This document shows positions 51,612 to 61,169 of a stretch of 64,000 bases of DNA, in pieces. The notes under the pieces are model-generated. The model searched no databases. It was given only the letters and a program-made list of their open reading frames with translations, and had not been told where the DNA came from. A program made the position numbers and the translations under genes. The stretch comes from JAALLB01 sp017643495. Lineage in GTDB: Bacteria > Pseudomonadota > Alphaproteobacteria > Rhizobiales > Rhizobiaceae. Positions within the stretch are counted from its first letter, which is position 1; every line of letters begins with the position of its first letter. The stretch covers positions 620,001 to 684,000 of the forward strand of contig OZ244147.1 of NCBI GenBank assembly GCA_965216105.1, read 5' to 3'.

Positions 51612-53507
51612 TCAATTGCCGGAAAGGGCCGCGTCAATTTCATCAAGGATTGCCGGATCATCAATTGTTGCCGGCATTTTCCATTCCTGCCCGTCGGCAA
51701 TTTTCTGCATGGTGGCACGCAATATCTTGCCGGAACGGGTTTTTGGCAGGCGCTTCACAACGAGTGCCTTCTTGAAAGCGGCGACAGGCCCGATCTTCTC
51801 ACGCACCAGTGCAACCGCCTCGCTGCAAATCTCGTCCGGGTTGCGGTTCACGCCAGCATTGAGGACGAGAAATCCGCATGGCACCTGGCCTTTCATTTCA
51901 TCGGCAATGCCGATCACGGCACATTCTGCCACGTCGCGGTGTTCGGCCAGGACTTCCTCCATGCCTCCGGTTGAAAGGCGGTGTCCTGCAACGTTGATGA
52001 TGTCATCGGTACGGGCCATGATGAAAAGATAACCATCCTCATCCATGTAGCCTGCATCCGCCGTCTTGTAATAGCCGGGAAACTCCGAAAGATAGGCGTC
52101 CCTGAACCGCTCTTCGGCGTTCCACAGGGTGGGAAAGGAGCCGGGCGGCAATGGCAGGCGCACAACAATGTTGCCGAGTTCGCCGCGGGCGACCGGATTG
52201 CCTTCATCGTCGAGTATGTCCATGGCATAGCCTGGCATGGGTACGGTCGGGGATCCGTACTTGACCGGCATGATCCCAAGTCCGACAGGGTTTCCGGCAA
52301 TTGTCCAGCCCGTTTCCGTTTGCCACCAGTGGTCAATCACCGGAACGCCAAGCTTGTCTTCGGCCCAGTGAATGGTCACCGGGTCGGCGCGCTCTCCGGC
52401 AAGGAAGAGGTGGCGGAAATGGCTGAGGTCATACTTCTTTACATATTCTCCGTCGGGGTCTTGCCCCTTGATGGCACGAAATGCCGTTGGGGCCGTGAAA
52501 AGGGTTTCAACCTTGTGTTCCGATATGATGCGCCAAAACGTGCCGGGATCAGGTGTGCCAACGGGTTTCCCCTCGAACAAAATCGTCGTGCAACCATGAA
52601 GCAGTGGACCATAGACAATGTAGGAGTGTCCAACGACCCAGCCGACATCAGAAGCCGCCCAGTAAACCTCTCCCGGATTGACATCATAAATCGCCTTCAT
52701 TGACCATTTGAGTGCAACCATGTGGCCGCCATTGTCGCGAACCACGCCCTTGGGCTGGCCTGTAGTGCCGGAGGTATAAAGCACATACAGAGGGTCGGTG
52801 GCTGCCACGGGTTCGCACGGAACATCTTCAGCAGCCTCTCTTGCTTCGGCCATGAGTGTTGCAAAGTCGTGGTCACGACCTTCAACCAGATCACACGCCA
52901 GTTGTTCGCGTTGCAGGACAAGTGTGCCTGTCACCTTGTGACTTGCCAGTTCAATTGCTTCATCCAGCAGGGGTTTGTAGGCAACGATACGGCTTGGCTC
53001 GATGCCACAGGATGCGGAGATAATGAAATTGGGTGTGGCATCATCAATTCGGGTAGCAAGTTCTGATGCGGCAAACCCGCCAAACACAACGGAATGTATT
53101 GCGCCGATGCGGGCGCAGGCAAGCATGGCAATGGCAGCTTCGGGGATCATCGGCATGTAAATGATGACACGATCACCACGTTTCACACCCTTGTCCTTGA
53201 GAATGGCGGCAAGGGCCTGGGTCTCCTGAAGCAATTCGCGATAACTGATGCTTTTCCGGGAACCGGTCACCGGGCTGTCATAAATGATGGCAGCTTGTTC
53301 CGCGCGACCTGTCTCGACATGGCGATCCACGCAATTGTAACAGGTATTGCATGTCGCACCGGCAAACCAGCGTCCATAGGTTCCGGCTTCCGGATCGAAT
53401 ATTTTCTCTGCCGGTTTGAACCAGTCGATTTCTTGCGCTGCGCTGGCCCAGAATGCTTCCGGATCCTTTTCCCAGGCAGCATAAATCTCGTGATATTTCG
53501 AGCTCAT
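51612..53507 (-). CDS. prpE: propionyl-CoA synthetase (PrpE-like acyl-CoA synthetase)
   Basis: Activates propionate (or acetate) with ATP and CoA. 631 residues from ATG 53507 with GGGAGGAG upstream. N-terminal acyl-CoA-synthetase extension (YHEIYAAWEKDPEAFWASAA), then TSGTTGQPKG (about residues 245-254), the WWQTETGW adenylate motif, and the catalytic lysine in PKTRSGKILR near residue 593. The closest family is PrpE/ACSS3; acetyl-CoA synthetase is longer and differs at the acyl pocket. Cytosolic. Confidence 0.9.
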   Translation of the reverse strand: MSSKYHEIYAAWEKDPEAFWASAAQEIDWFKPAEKIFDPEAGTYGRWFAGATCNTCYNCVDRHVETGRAEQAAIIYDSPVTGSRKSISYRELLQETQALAAILKDKGVKRGDRVIIYMPMIPEAAIAMLACARIGAIHSVVFGGFAASELATRIDDATPNFIISASCGIEPSRIVAYKPLLDEAIELASHKVTGTLVLQREQLACDLVEGRDHDFATLMAEAREAAEDVPCEPVAATDPLYVLYTSGTTGQPKGVVRDNGGHMVALKWSMKAIYDVNPGEVYWAASDVGWVVGHSYIVYGPLLHGCTTILFEGKPVGTPDPGTFWRIISEHKVETLFTAPTAFRAIKGQDPDGEYVKKYDLSHFRHLFLAGERADPVTIHWAEDKLGVPVIDHWWQTETGWTIAGNPVGLGIMPVKYGSPTVPMPGYAMDILDDEGNPVARGELGNIVVRLPLPPGSFPTLWNAEERFRDAYLSEFPGYYKTADAGYMDEDGYLFIMARTDDIINVAGHRLSTGGMEEVLAEHRDVAECAVIGIADEMKGQVPCGFLVLNAGVNRNPDEICSEAVALVREKIGPVAAFKKALVVKRLPKTRSGKILRATMQKIADGQEWKMPATIDDPAILDEIDAALSGN

Positions 53508-53596
53508 TGTCTCCTCCCGTGGACAAGCAGGCAGATGTTGCAATTACCCGGTCCTGCGTCTTGCCGGACATAAGCAAAATTGGATTGGGTTGTCCA

Positions 53597-54340
53597 TTAT
53601 CCCTTTGGCGTGGCTTCGCTTATTTCCATTTTCGCAATGAAACCTGCAAGCTCCTTTGCCCACATGCCATAACCTTTTGCAGAACAGTGGAACCCATCTT
53701 CCGCAAAGTTTTCGGGCAGGGGTTGCCAGCCTGAGGGTGGCGCCAGCGCCCCGCGTTCCTCACACAGTGTTTTCCCTGCCTGCATCAGGATCCGGGAGCG
53801 AATACTCAGGATGCGGTTCAGGGGAAAGGGCAGGGCAGGAATGTCACCGATATCAATGATGCCGGACCAGATAATCCGGGCATTGGGGAAGCGTGTTCTC
53901 AAAGCGTAGATCAGCGTGCCGAACTCCTTGCAAAACCGTTTGCCGGAATGAAAGTTCTTGGCATCATTGGTGCCAATGCTGAGGACCACATAATCATAAT
54001 CCAGTGGTTCTATATGGGGCAGGACAAAATCCCGTATCTGCCCCGTTGTCGCGGAATTGTTGCCGCATGTGCGAGCATAAACCGGCCTTCCGGTCAGCTC
54101 TGCCAAAAGGGCCGGAAACCCTCCTGCAACGCTTTGGTGAAATTCGGTAACGCCAACCCCGGCAGCGGAGCTGTCCCCGATCATCAGGGTACGTATCGGT
54201 TGGCCGTTACCTTCAATCTCCGCAACAGCGGACGCGGCAGGCGGCAGCATTCTTTGAATGCGTGAACGCACCCGCAAGCCTTGCACTGCATAGACCGGGA
54301 AAGCCAACCAGGAGAATGCTTTTTCTAGATTTGTAACCAT
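53597..54340 (-). CDS. SGNH/GDSL hydrolase
   Basis: 247 residues. Catalytic GDSS (residues 55-58, Ser57), the GXND block in LSIGTNDAKNF, and DGFHCS (Asp and His of the triad) near residues 219-224. The full set of blocks distinguishes it from the DUF459 protein at 7.6 kb. No cleavable signal is clear, although residues 9-20 are hydrophobic. Likely an esterase or lipase acting on acyl or acetyl groups. Confidence 0.85.
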   Translation of the reverse strand: MVTNLEKAFSWLAFPVYAVQGLRVRSRIQRMLPPAASAVAEIEGNGQPIRTLMIGDSSAAGVGVTEFHQSVAGGFPALLAELTGRPVYARTCGNNSATTGQIRDFVLPHIEPLDYDYVVLSIGTNDAKNFHSGKRFCKEFGTLIYALRTRFPNARIIWSGIIDIGDIPALPFPLNRILSIRSRILMQAGKTLCEERGALAPPSGWQPLPENFAEDGFHCSAKGYGMWAKELAGFIAKMEISEATPKG

Positions 54341-54415
54341 GTCCGGTTTGAAATATCCTTGACGTAAAGGTCAATCAAACCGTGATGTATTGAGTTTGTC
54401 GAGTGGGATTTTTTG

Positions 54416-55606
54416 TCACAATGACTGCCCGGCGACAAAGCCACTTGCCCAGGCCCATTGAAAATTGTACCCGCCGAGCCAGCCGGTGACATCGACTGCC
54501 TCGCCGATGCAATACAAGCCGGGCACTTTCCTTGCTTCCATTGTTTTGGAAGAAAGCTCCTGCGTTGAAATGCCGCCAATCGTGACTTCAGCTTTGGCGA
54601 AGCCTTCTGTTCCGTTTGGATAGAATTGCCAGTTTGCGAATTCCTCCTCGATGGCAGCGAGACTTTTGTCCGTCAGGGTTCCAATCGCACCGGATGGCTT
54701 GACCTGACTTTCCAGACGTTCACAAAGTGCATCTGCCAAGCGCTCCGGCAAGATTGTGGTGATTGCCGATTTCAGCCTTGTTGCCGGTTTGTCGCGCTTC
54801 AGGCTGCAAAGCCACCCGTCGCGGGTGTCTGGAAGAAAGTTGATCGAAACCGGCTCCCCGTGTTTCCAGTAAGAGGAAATCTGAAGGATTGCCGGTCCGG
54901 ACAGCCCCTTGTGGGTAAACAGGCCGGCTTCACGGAATTCGGTCTTGCCGTGCCGGGCGATGATGTTGGTTGAAACGCCTGAAAGGGACTTGAAAACCGC
55001 CTCATCGGGTCCGAGCGTGAAGGGAACCAGCGCGGGCTTTGGCTCTACCACTTTGAGGCCAAACTGTCTGGCAAGATCATAGGCAAAGCCGGTAGCCCCC
55101 ATTTTCGGGATTGACGGCCCTCCAGTGGCTATGACGAGCGATGCGGCATTGTATCTGCCATTTTGTGTACTGACGGTGAAACCGTCGGGGGTTTTGCCCA
55201 CTTCGGCAATTTGCTCATCACATTTGATGGTAACACCACCGGTTTCACATTCTGCCAGCAGCATGTCCACGATCTGGGTTGCGCTCTTGTCGCAGAACAA
55301 CTGGCCGAGTGTCTTTTCGTGCCAGCTGATGCCATGGCGCTCGACAAGGGAAATGAAATCCTGCGGTGTATAGCGGGACAAGGCCGACTTGGCAAAATGC
55401 GGGTTCTGGCTCAAGTAGTTTTTCGCGGAACTTTCAATATTGGTGAAATTGCAACGCCCGCCACCTGATATCAGGATTTTCTTGCCGGGTTTTTCGGCAT
55501 GGTCGAGAAGCAAGACCTTTCGTCCGTGCTGACCAGCTGTTGCAGCGCACATCATTCCGGCGCCGCCGGCTCCAAGGACTATCGTATCATAAGTGGTCTG
55601 TTTCAA
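54416..55606 (-). CDS. HI0933-family NAD(P)/FAD-dependent oxidoreductase
   Basis: 396 residues from TTG 55606 (AGGAAA upstream). The dinucleotide motif TIVLGAGGAGMMCAATAG starts the protein, followed by GGGRCNFTN, the cysteine-containing LFCDKSATQIVDM, and a C-terminal GLYCIGEAVDVTGWLGGYN, which are diagnostic of the HI0933/YhiN/BaiN flavoprotein group. Cytoplasmic; physiological reaction not defined. Confidence 0.9.
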   Translation of the reverse strand: MKQTTYDTIVLGAGGAGMMCAATAGQHGRKVLLLDHAEKPGKKILISGGGRCNFTNIESSAKNYLSQNPHFAKSALSRYTPQDFISLVERHGISWHEKTLGQLFCDKSATQIVDMLLAECETGGVTIKCDEQIAEVGKTPDGFTVSTQNGRYNAASLVIATGGPSIPKMGATGFAYDLARQFGLKVVEPKPALVPFTLGPDEAVFKSLSGVSTNIIARHGKTEFREAGLFTHKGLSGPAILQISSYWKHGEPVSINFLPDTRDGWLCSLKRDKPATRLKSAITTILPERLADALCERLESQVKPSGAIGTLTDKSLAAIEEEFANWQFYPNGTEGFAKAEVTIGGISTQELSSKTMEARKVPGLYCIGEAVDVTGWLGGYNFQWAWASGFVAGQSL

Positions 55607-55643
55607 AGGGTTTCCTGACTAACTTGGCGGAGTGATGTTCCCA

Positions 55644-55670
55644 CAAAAAAGCCCGGAAGAAATCCGGGCT
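55644..55670 (-). terminator. terminator of fba
   Basis: AGCCCGGA (55650-55657) pairs with TCCGGGCT (55663-55670); on the minus strand this stem is followed by six T (55645-55650). Strong intrinsic terminator 27 bases after the aldolase stop codon. Confidence 0.88.
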
Positions 55671-55696
55671 CTTTGAAATCACATGAAAACAGGAAC

Positions 55697-56719
55697 TCAG
55701 CTTTCCATGTCTTTCGACCATTTGCCCGTTGCAGCAAGGCCGTTCATCTTGGCCCGGTGTGCAAAGGCTGCCTGTGCCGCTTCGACATTTTCCTGTTTGC
55801 CTTGCCATGCGGAAAGTGCCGCTGCCTGCAATGCGCGCCCATAAGAGAATGTAAGTTTCCATGGCAGATCATAACTTGCGTTCATGGCATTCAGGTGTGC
55901 CGTTGCGTCAATGTCTGACTGTCCGCCAGACAGGAAGGCGATACCTGGTACGAGTGACGGAACGCAGGCCTTGAGGCATTGAACTGTTTTCTCTGCCACC
56001 TCGTCGACACTGGCCTGGCTCGAACAGTTCTGGCCCGGAACAATCATGTTCGGCTTCAATACCATTCCTTCGAGATTTACACCTGCGTCATACAGTTCGG
56101 CAAACTGTGTCTTGAGTGCCCATTCGGTAACCTCGTAGCACCGGTCGATTGTATGGGCGGAATGTTCTCCATCCATAAGCACTTCCGGCTCGACGATCGG
56201 TACAATGCCGGCTTCCTGGCACAGGGCAGCATAACGGGCGAGTGCATGGGCATTTGCCTTGATGCAGTTCCAGCTTGGCGTGTCATCGGTGATGGTGATC
56301 ACGGCACGCCATTTGGCAAACCTTGCACCCTGTTCATAATAACCGGCGAGGCGGGAGCGAAGGCCGTCCAGGCCTTCAGTCACCTTTTCGATGGACGTTC
56401 CGGAAAGCGCCTGTGCGCCCTTGTCGACCTTGATGCCAGGCACAGCACCGGCTGCCTTGATCAGGTCGACCAGTGGCGTTCCGTCAGCAGCCTTCTGGCC
56501 AAGCGTTTCCTCAAAAAGGATGACACCGGAAATGCAGTCTTTCATTGCCTGATCTGCACGAAACAGCATTTCCCGATAGTCCCGCCGCTTGTCTTCCGTG
56601 GACTCGACACTGATTGAATCAAAACGTTTCTTGATAGTGCCCGTGCTTTCGTCGGCGGCCAGAATGCCCTGACCCTCTGCAACCATGGCGACGGCAATGT
56701 CCTCAAGGCGTTCGCTCAT
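55697..56719 (-). CDS. fba: fructose-bisphosphate aldolase, class I
   Basis: 340 residues from ATG 56719 with GGAG seven bases upstream. Class I (Schiff-base) aldolase: GILAADESTGTIKKRF at the N-terminus, a conserved KWRAVITI and the lysine region in GMVLKPNMIVPGQ, and FLSGGQSDIDATAHLNAMN. Cleaves fructose-1,6-bisphosphate in glycolysis, or condenses the trioses in gluconeogenesis. It is encoded near pgk and gap, as in other rhizobia; the animal/plant-type class I enzyme is usual in this group. Confidence 0.95.
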   Translation of the reverse strand: MSERLEDIAVAMVAEGQGILAADESTGTIKKRFDSISVESTEDKRRDYREMLFRADQAMKDCISGVILFEETLGQKAADGTPLVDLIKAAGAVPGIKVDKGAQALSGTSIEKVTEGLDGLRSRLAGYYEQGARFAKWRAVITITDDTPSWNCIKANAHALARYAALCQEAGIVPIVEPEVLMDGEHSAHTIDRCYEVTEWALKTQFAELYDAGVNLEGMVLKPNMIVPGQNCSSQASVDEVAEKTVQCLKACVPSLVPGIAFLSGGQSDIDATAHLNAMNASYDLPWKLTFSYGRALQAAALSAWQGKQENVEAAQAAFAHRAKMNGLAATGKWSKDMES

Positions 56720-56862
56720 CGTAATTCTCCTGGATTGATGTTGGCAGCGTCTTACCAGATGGTCGGCTTTTTTCAATCATTTGCGTGCTAAATTTGCGTC
56801 AAAACCATGCTCTTGCCCAACTTTGTCATGTTATGATGAATGAACAGCAAGGTGAAACTGCA

Positions 56863-58080
56863 ATGATCAAACTCGGTGCACTTCAAGACCAGGATTTCAT
56901 GCGTGATCCTACCCCGACCCTTGCGGCATTGCGGGAAGAGGGGCCGTTTGCAAGATCCTCAATTCCACTGATTGGCAAAGTCTGGCTGACAACGACACAA
57001 GCTGCAGCGGTACGAATTCTCAAAGATGACAAAGCCTTCACTGTCCGGCGCGCCAATGGCAAGGTGATCGGCATGCAGTGGTGGATGCCTTCTTTCATAC
57101 GACGGCTGTCTGTCAACATGCTGAGCAGTGATGAACCTGACCACAAGCGCCTGCGCTCCATGGTGGACGAAGCTTTTCGTCGACGCGAGATCGTTCAACT
57201 TGAAGAGCGGGCGGAACTCCTGGCAGAGGGTTATGCCGAGCAACTGGTCAGGCTTGGGGACGGGGCCGACCTGATTCAAAACTTGGCCCGTCCCCTGCCT
57301 CTCTCGGTCATCTGCGAACTTCTTGGCCTTCCCGGTGAAGACCAGGAAAAATTCATGCAATGGGCTGCCGCGCTGACTGGTGTGAACAGCATTTTTTCGG
57401 TTCTCGTTGCAATGTGGAGACTGGGGCCGCTGACCCGTTACATTGATGACCGGATTGGCAAAGTGCGGGAAGGGGACCGGGCTGGCCTGCTCGGCAGTCT
57501 TGTCGAACTGGGTGAAGACGGGGCGGAATTGAGTGATGATGAGTTGTCAGCCATGGTTTTCCTTCTGTTGATGGCCGGACACGAGACCACAACACATCTC
57601 ATTTCCGGCAGTGTGCTGGCCTTGCTACAGCATCGTGAACAGCTTGAAATGCTGAGAGACGATTGGTCACTTCTTGATGGTGCCGTCGAGGAAACACTGC
57701 GCTTCGTCTCTCCTGTTCAATCAACAAAGCCCCGTTATGTCCGTTCCGATACGGAGATTGAAGGCACTGTGTTGAAAGCCGGGGACATCGTCATGCCCCT
57801 GCTCGTGGCGGCCAATCATGACCCCGCCGTTTTTGAAAGCCCGGAAGTGTTTGACATTACCCGCAAGCCCAACCGGCATGTTGAATTCGGTACCGGTATC
57901 CATTTTTGTCTCGGTCACCAGTTGGCACGGGTTGAAGCAAAGGCAGCCATAAGGGCACTGTTTACACGTTTTGAGGATATCCGGCTTGCCGTACCGGTGG
58001 ATGAACTCAGCTGGCACGAGCGTTTTGGCATCCGGTCATTGAAGGTTCTTCCATTGGCGGGGCTTCACGATGCCCGTTAG
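56863..58080 (+). CDS. cytochrome P450
   Basis: 405 residues from ATG 56863 (AAGGTG seven to eight bases upstream; ATG 56833 and 56836 are longer alternatives). I-helix AGHETTTH, ExxR in EETLRF and the heme-ligand loop FGTGIHFCLGHQ with Cys349 are all present, so it should be a functional soluble bacterial P450. No ferredoxin or reductase gene is nearby. The substrate is unknown. It is divergent from fba. Confidence 0.93.
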   Translation: MIKLGALQDQDFMRDPTPTLAALREEGPFARSSIPLIGKVWLTTTQAAAVRILKDDKAFTVRRANGKVIGMQWWMPSFIRRLSVNMLSSDEPDHKRLRSMVDEAFRRREIVQLEERAELLAEGYAEQLVRLGDGADLIQNLARPLPLSVICELLGLPGEDQEKFMQWAAALTGVNSIFSVLVAMWRLGPLTRYIDDRIGKVREGDRAGLLGSLVELGEDGAELSDDELSAMVFLLLMAGHETTTHLISGSVLALLQHREQLEMLRDDWSLLDGAVEETLRFVSPVQSTKPRYVRSDTEIEGTVLKAGDIVMPLLVAANHDPAVFESPEVFDITRKPNRHVEFGTGIHFCLGHQLARVEAKAAIRALFTRFEDIRLAVPVDELSWHERFGIRSLKVLPLAGLHDAR

Positions 58081-58295
58081 AGAAGTTTCCCCGTCAGGAA
58101 TGCAACTGCCTTGCGCAGGAACCGCCAGTTCAGACCTGCCTTGTGAATTCCGCTGATGGCTTCTTCCGGCAGGCCGTCGCGAACCGGCTGCATGCTGCGG
58201 CTGACGCGTGTCATCAATGTCTGCTTCTGCACTTTCGGACTCCATTCCTGCAGCAACCAACAGGGTTGCATCAAGGCAGATGGAAAATGCAGCAT
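58077..58295 (-). CDS. small hypothetical protein, possible
   Basis: 72 residues read from ATG 58295; internal ATGs at 58271, 58214 and 58193 are other possible starts. The second half (LPEEAISGIHKAGLNWRFL, then RKAVAFLTGKLL) has good codon-like third-position use. No ribosome site is clear. It fills the gap between the P450 and pgk genes and overlaps the P450 stop by four bases. A CRP-type palindrome lies 16 bases before its start. No family recognised; it may be noise. Confidence 0.35.
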   Translation of the reverse strand: MLHFPSALMQPCWLLQEWSPKVQKQTLMTRVSRSMQPVRDGLPEEAISGIHKAGLNWRFLRKAVAFLTGKLL

Positions 58296-58310
58296 TTCTG
58301 CGTTTCAGAC

Positions 58311-58326
58311 TGTGACGGATGTCACA
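58311..58326. promoter_or_regulatory. CRP/FNR-type palindrome
   Basis: TGTGACGGATGTCACA is an exact TGTGA-N6-TCACA inverted repeat, the classical CRP consensus. It directly abuts the pgk stop codon and lies 16 bases upstream of the ATG of the possible small gene. It could be an operator for that gene or a simple 3' hairpin, although it has no T-run. Confidence 0.5.
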
Positions 58327-59529
58327 TCATCTTCTCAGTATGGCAACGCCCGGAAGTTCCTTGCCTTCCATCCATTCAAGAAATGCGCCGCCAGCGGTTG
58401 ACACATAGGTGAAATCCTTTGCGGCATCGGCATGATTGAGAGCCGCCACGGTGTCGCCGCCTCCGGCAATCGAAACAAGATCCCCCTCGCGGGTGAGACG
58501 GGCGGCTGCCTGCGCTGCCTGCACCGTTGCCCGGTCGAAAGGCTCCATCTCGAATGCGCCGAGCGGGCCATTCCAGACCAGCGTTTTGAGCCTTGAGAAC
58601 TCTGACACGACTGCCTGTGTGGCGCTGGTGCCGGCATCAAGAACCATTTCATTGTCCGCAAGTTGTGTTTGTGCATCCAGTGCAACATTGCGGTTTTCGG
58701 CACCTGCGCTGAATTCGGTCGCAACGGCGCCGTCGGTTGGCAGGACGATGCGGCAGTTCTGCGCTTCGGCCTTTTGCATGATTGAGCGGGCCGTATCCAG
58801 CAAATCGTTCTCGACCAGTGATGCGCCAAGACTTGCCCCCTGTGCGACAAGAAAGGTGTTTGCCATGCCGCCACCGATGATCAGGACATCAAGCTTTTCC
58901 ACCAGATTGTCGAGCAGGTCGAGCTTGGTGGAAACCTTGGCTCCGCCGACCACGGCGCCCACCGGCTTGCGGGGATTGCCAAGTGCCTGTTCGAGTGCTT
59001 CAAGTTCGGCCTGCATGGTACGCCCGCAAACCGTTTCCATATGGTCTGAAAGACCGACCGTTGAAGCATGGGCGCGATGCGATGCCGAAAACGCATCTGC
59101 CACAAACAGATCGCCATTCTGGGCAAGGGCCCTGGCGAAATCCGGGTCGTTCTTCTCTTCTCCGGGATGAAAGCGGGTATTCTCCAGAAGTGCGATGTCA
59201 CCATCATGCATTTTCGAAATACACGAGGCGGCGGCCTCACCAATGCAGTCGCTGGCAAAAGCCACCGGTTTTCCGGTCATGTCGGATAGTGTTTCGACCA
59301 CCGGCGCCAGCGACATGTCTTCGACCGGTTTTCCCTTGGGGCGACCGAAATGGGCAAGCAGGATCACCTTGCCGCCCTTTTCCGAGATTTCCCCGATCGT
59401 GGGCAGGATTCTCAGGATACGGGTCGCATCCGTCACCTTGCCATCAGCCATGGGTACATTCAGGTCCACACGGACCAGTACCCGCTTGCCTGAAACATCA
59501 ACGTCGTCGAGCGTTTTGAAAGCAGTCAT
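58327..59529 (-). CDS. pgk: phosphoglycerate kinase
   Basis: 400 residues: KRVLVRVDLNVPM and LAHFGRPKGKP at the start, ENTRFHPGEEKND, the hinge VVGGAKVSTKLD, GGGMANTFL, and the nucleotide-binding GGGDTVAALN with the C-terminal STAGGAFLEWMEGKELPGV. Makes ATP from 1,3-bisphosphoglycerate. Same strand as fba and gap, but separated by other genes, so not a tight operon. Confidence 0.97.
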   Translation of the reverse strand: MTAFKTLDDVDVSGKRVLVRVDLNVPMADGKVTDATRILRILPTIGEISEKGGKVILLAHFGRPKGKPVEDMSLAPVVETLSDMTGKPVAFASDCIGEAAASCISKMHDGDIALLENTRFHPGEEKNDPDFARALAQNGDLFVADAFSASHRAHASTVGLSDHMETVCGRTMQAELEALEQALGNPRKPVGAVVGGAKVSTKLDLLDNLVEKLDVLIIGGGMANTFLVAQGASLGASLVENDLLDTARSIMQKAEAQNCRIVLPTDGAVATEFSAGAENRNVALDAQTQLADNEMVLDAGTSATQAVVSEFSRLKTLVWNGPLGAFEMEPFDRATVQAAQAAARLTREGDLVSIAGGGDTVAALNHADAAKDFTYVSTAGGAFLEWMEGKELPGVAILRR

Positions 59530-59722
59530 GTCTTCATCTCTGTTCGGGAAATAGGTTGGGCACCTTTTCCGCGATCACCGGCCTTTCGTCAAGTTTAACC
59601 ATCCGCTCTCTTGCCTGTTGCGGGAACCGGCAAATCTTCTTCCTTTCGTGCTGTTTGGATTTGCCAAGTCCTGCCAGTCTGCTAATCCTCATATGAACAC
59701 ATCTCGAAAGACTGGAGAATTG

Positions 59723-60385
59723 ATGGACTGGCCAAACCTGATCCGTGAACTGGTTACATTGCTGGTGGTGATTGATCCGATTGGCAGTATCCCTGTCTAC
59801 CTGTATGCCGTGCAGAGTGTACCTGCCCGGCTGCATCGCCGGTTTGCCATTCGGGCTGTTTTCATTGCCGCACTGGTTCTGCTTGTTTTCCTTGTTGGCG
59901 GCCAGCTCATGCTCGAAACCATGGGGCTTCGGCTCGGATCGTTCCAGATAGCTGGCGGAGTGGTCCTGTTCATTTTTGCGATGACCATGATTTTCGGGGA
60001 ATCGAAACCGGCCAGGGAAATCGAGGAAGCCGGTCGCGACCATCTTGCCGGTGCTGTTTTCCCGCTTGCAATGCCATCGATTGCTTCGCCGGGTGCCATG
60101 CTCGCCATTGTTGTCCTCACCGACAATCATACGGAATCCATCACGGACCAGGCGATCACAGCCGGCCTCCTGATCGTCGTTCTCGTGACAACACTCGTGG
60201 TGCTGCTGCTTGCAAGCTACATTCACCGCATCATCGGCAATACGGGGGCAAGCGTAATCAGCCGGGTCATGGGCATCATTCTTGCGACCATCGCCGTGGA
60301 TGCCATTCTCGGCGGGCTTGATGCGCTCAATGTGCTGGAGATCGTTCCACCGCCGGAAGCTGCAGCAATCAAGCCGACGCCCTGA
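59723..60385 (+). CDS. MarC-family integral membrane protein
   Basis: 220 residues from ATG 59723 with GGAG five bases upstream. Six membrane helices, with the conserved VVIDPIGSIPVYLY in the first, FGESKPAREIEEAG in the cytoplasmic loop, and PLAMPSIASPGAMLAIVVL in the fourth. MarC proteins are of unknown function despite the name (not antibiotic resistance). Convergent with the cyclo-ligase gene, ten bases apart. Confidence 0.9.
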   Translation: MDWPNLIRELVTLLVVIDPIGSIPVYLYAVQSVPARLHRRFAIRAVFIAALVLLVFLVGGQLMLETMGLRLGSFQIAGGVVLFIFAMTMIFGESKPAREIEEAGRDHLAGAVFPLAMPSIASPGAMLAIVVLTDNHTESITDQAITAGLLIVVLVTTLVVLLLASYIHRIIGNTGASVISRVMGIILATIAVDAILGGLDALNVLEIVPPPEAAAIKPTP

Positions 60386-60395
60386 AGGTTGCCGG

Positions 60396-61052
60396 TCAAC
60401 AGATTTCACTTTCCGTTTCATTGCCAAGCACGATCCGGTCCATCGGGATGTCCCAGGGCATTGGGAAAATTGTCGCCATTTTTGAAAAGGACTGTCCGAC
60501 ACCGATTGTCAGTGGTCTTGGGGACAGCGAGGCAAGTGTCCGGTCATAATAGCCTCCGCCGTTTCCAAGGCGGTAGCGCTCCCGGTCAACACCAAGAAGC
60601 GGCACGATCACCACATCGGGCGTGACGGGCCGTTCTTCCGCAGGTACCGGAATTTTCCAGTATCCCGGTACCATTCTGGACTCCGGTTCCCATTGGTGAA
60701 AAGCAACAGGGCTGTCTTTTTCAACGACAACAGGAAGCGCGATTGTGGCGCCTTTTCCAGCAGCTTTTTTCATCCAGTTGCGCAAATCCAGTTCACCGCG
60801 GATCGGCCAGTAGACTGCTATTGCCGCACCGGAGAAATTCTTGATCTCAAGATCCAGTTGCGCCGAAATTTTTTCGGCAGCCGCGTGCCGCGCATCGAGC
60901 GGCATGTCTTTTCGCATTGCATACAGGCGCTGGCGTTCCGACTTGCGGAACCGGGAAACATCGAGTGCGGTTTGCGGATCAACCGGGTGCCCACCCACCA
61001 GATGATGGGCAAAGCACGGGCTGGAATCATCACTGAAGTCATCTTCATTCAT
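60396..61052 (-). CDS. 5-formyltetrahydrofolate cyclo-ligase
   Basis: About 218 residues from ATG 61052 (AGGA seven bases upstream; ATG 61067 is an alternative). ATP-dependent conversion of 5-formyl-THF to 5,10-methenyl-THF. The signature VPLLGVDRERYRLGNGGGYY and the N-terminal RKSERQRLYAMRKDM are clear. An extra acidic N-terminal segment of about 30 residues precedes the usual start. In many proteobacteria this gene follows 6S RNA, and here a highly structured non-coding segment lies directly upstream. Confidence 0.93.
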   Translation of the reverse strand: MNEDDFSDDSSPCFAHHLVGGHPVDPQTALDVSRFRKSERQRLYAMRKDMPLDARHAAAEKISAQLDLEIKNFSGAAIAVYWPIRGELDLRNWMKKAAGKGATIALPVVVEKDSPVAFHQWEPESRMVPGYWKIPVPAEERPVTPDVVIVPLLGVDRERYRLGNGGGYYDRTLASLSPRPLTIGVGQSFSKMATIFPMPWDIPMDRIVLGNETESEIC

Positions 61053-61169
61053 GTTGAAATCCTGCATCAATCCGAAAGCCTGCTCAAGTGAGTCCCGGCC
61101 AAGTTTTTGTTTGTTTCCGGCAGGTTGCCACGTTCGTGTGTGCCAACCCTTCTTTCACCATGGCGTGCG

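Noticed and set aside
59534..60502. 322-codon minus-strand frame covering marC
   Set aside because: Antisense to a well-matched MarC gene and overlaps the cyclo-ligase end; no ribosome site.
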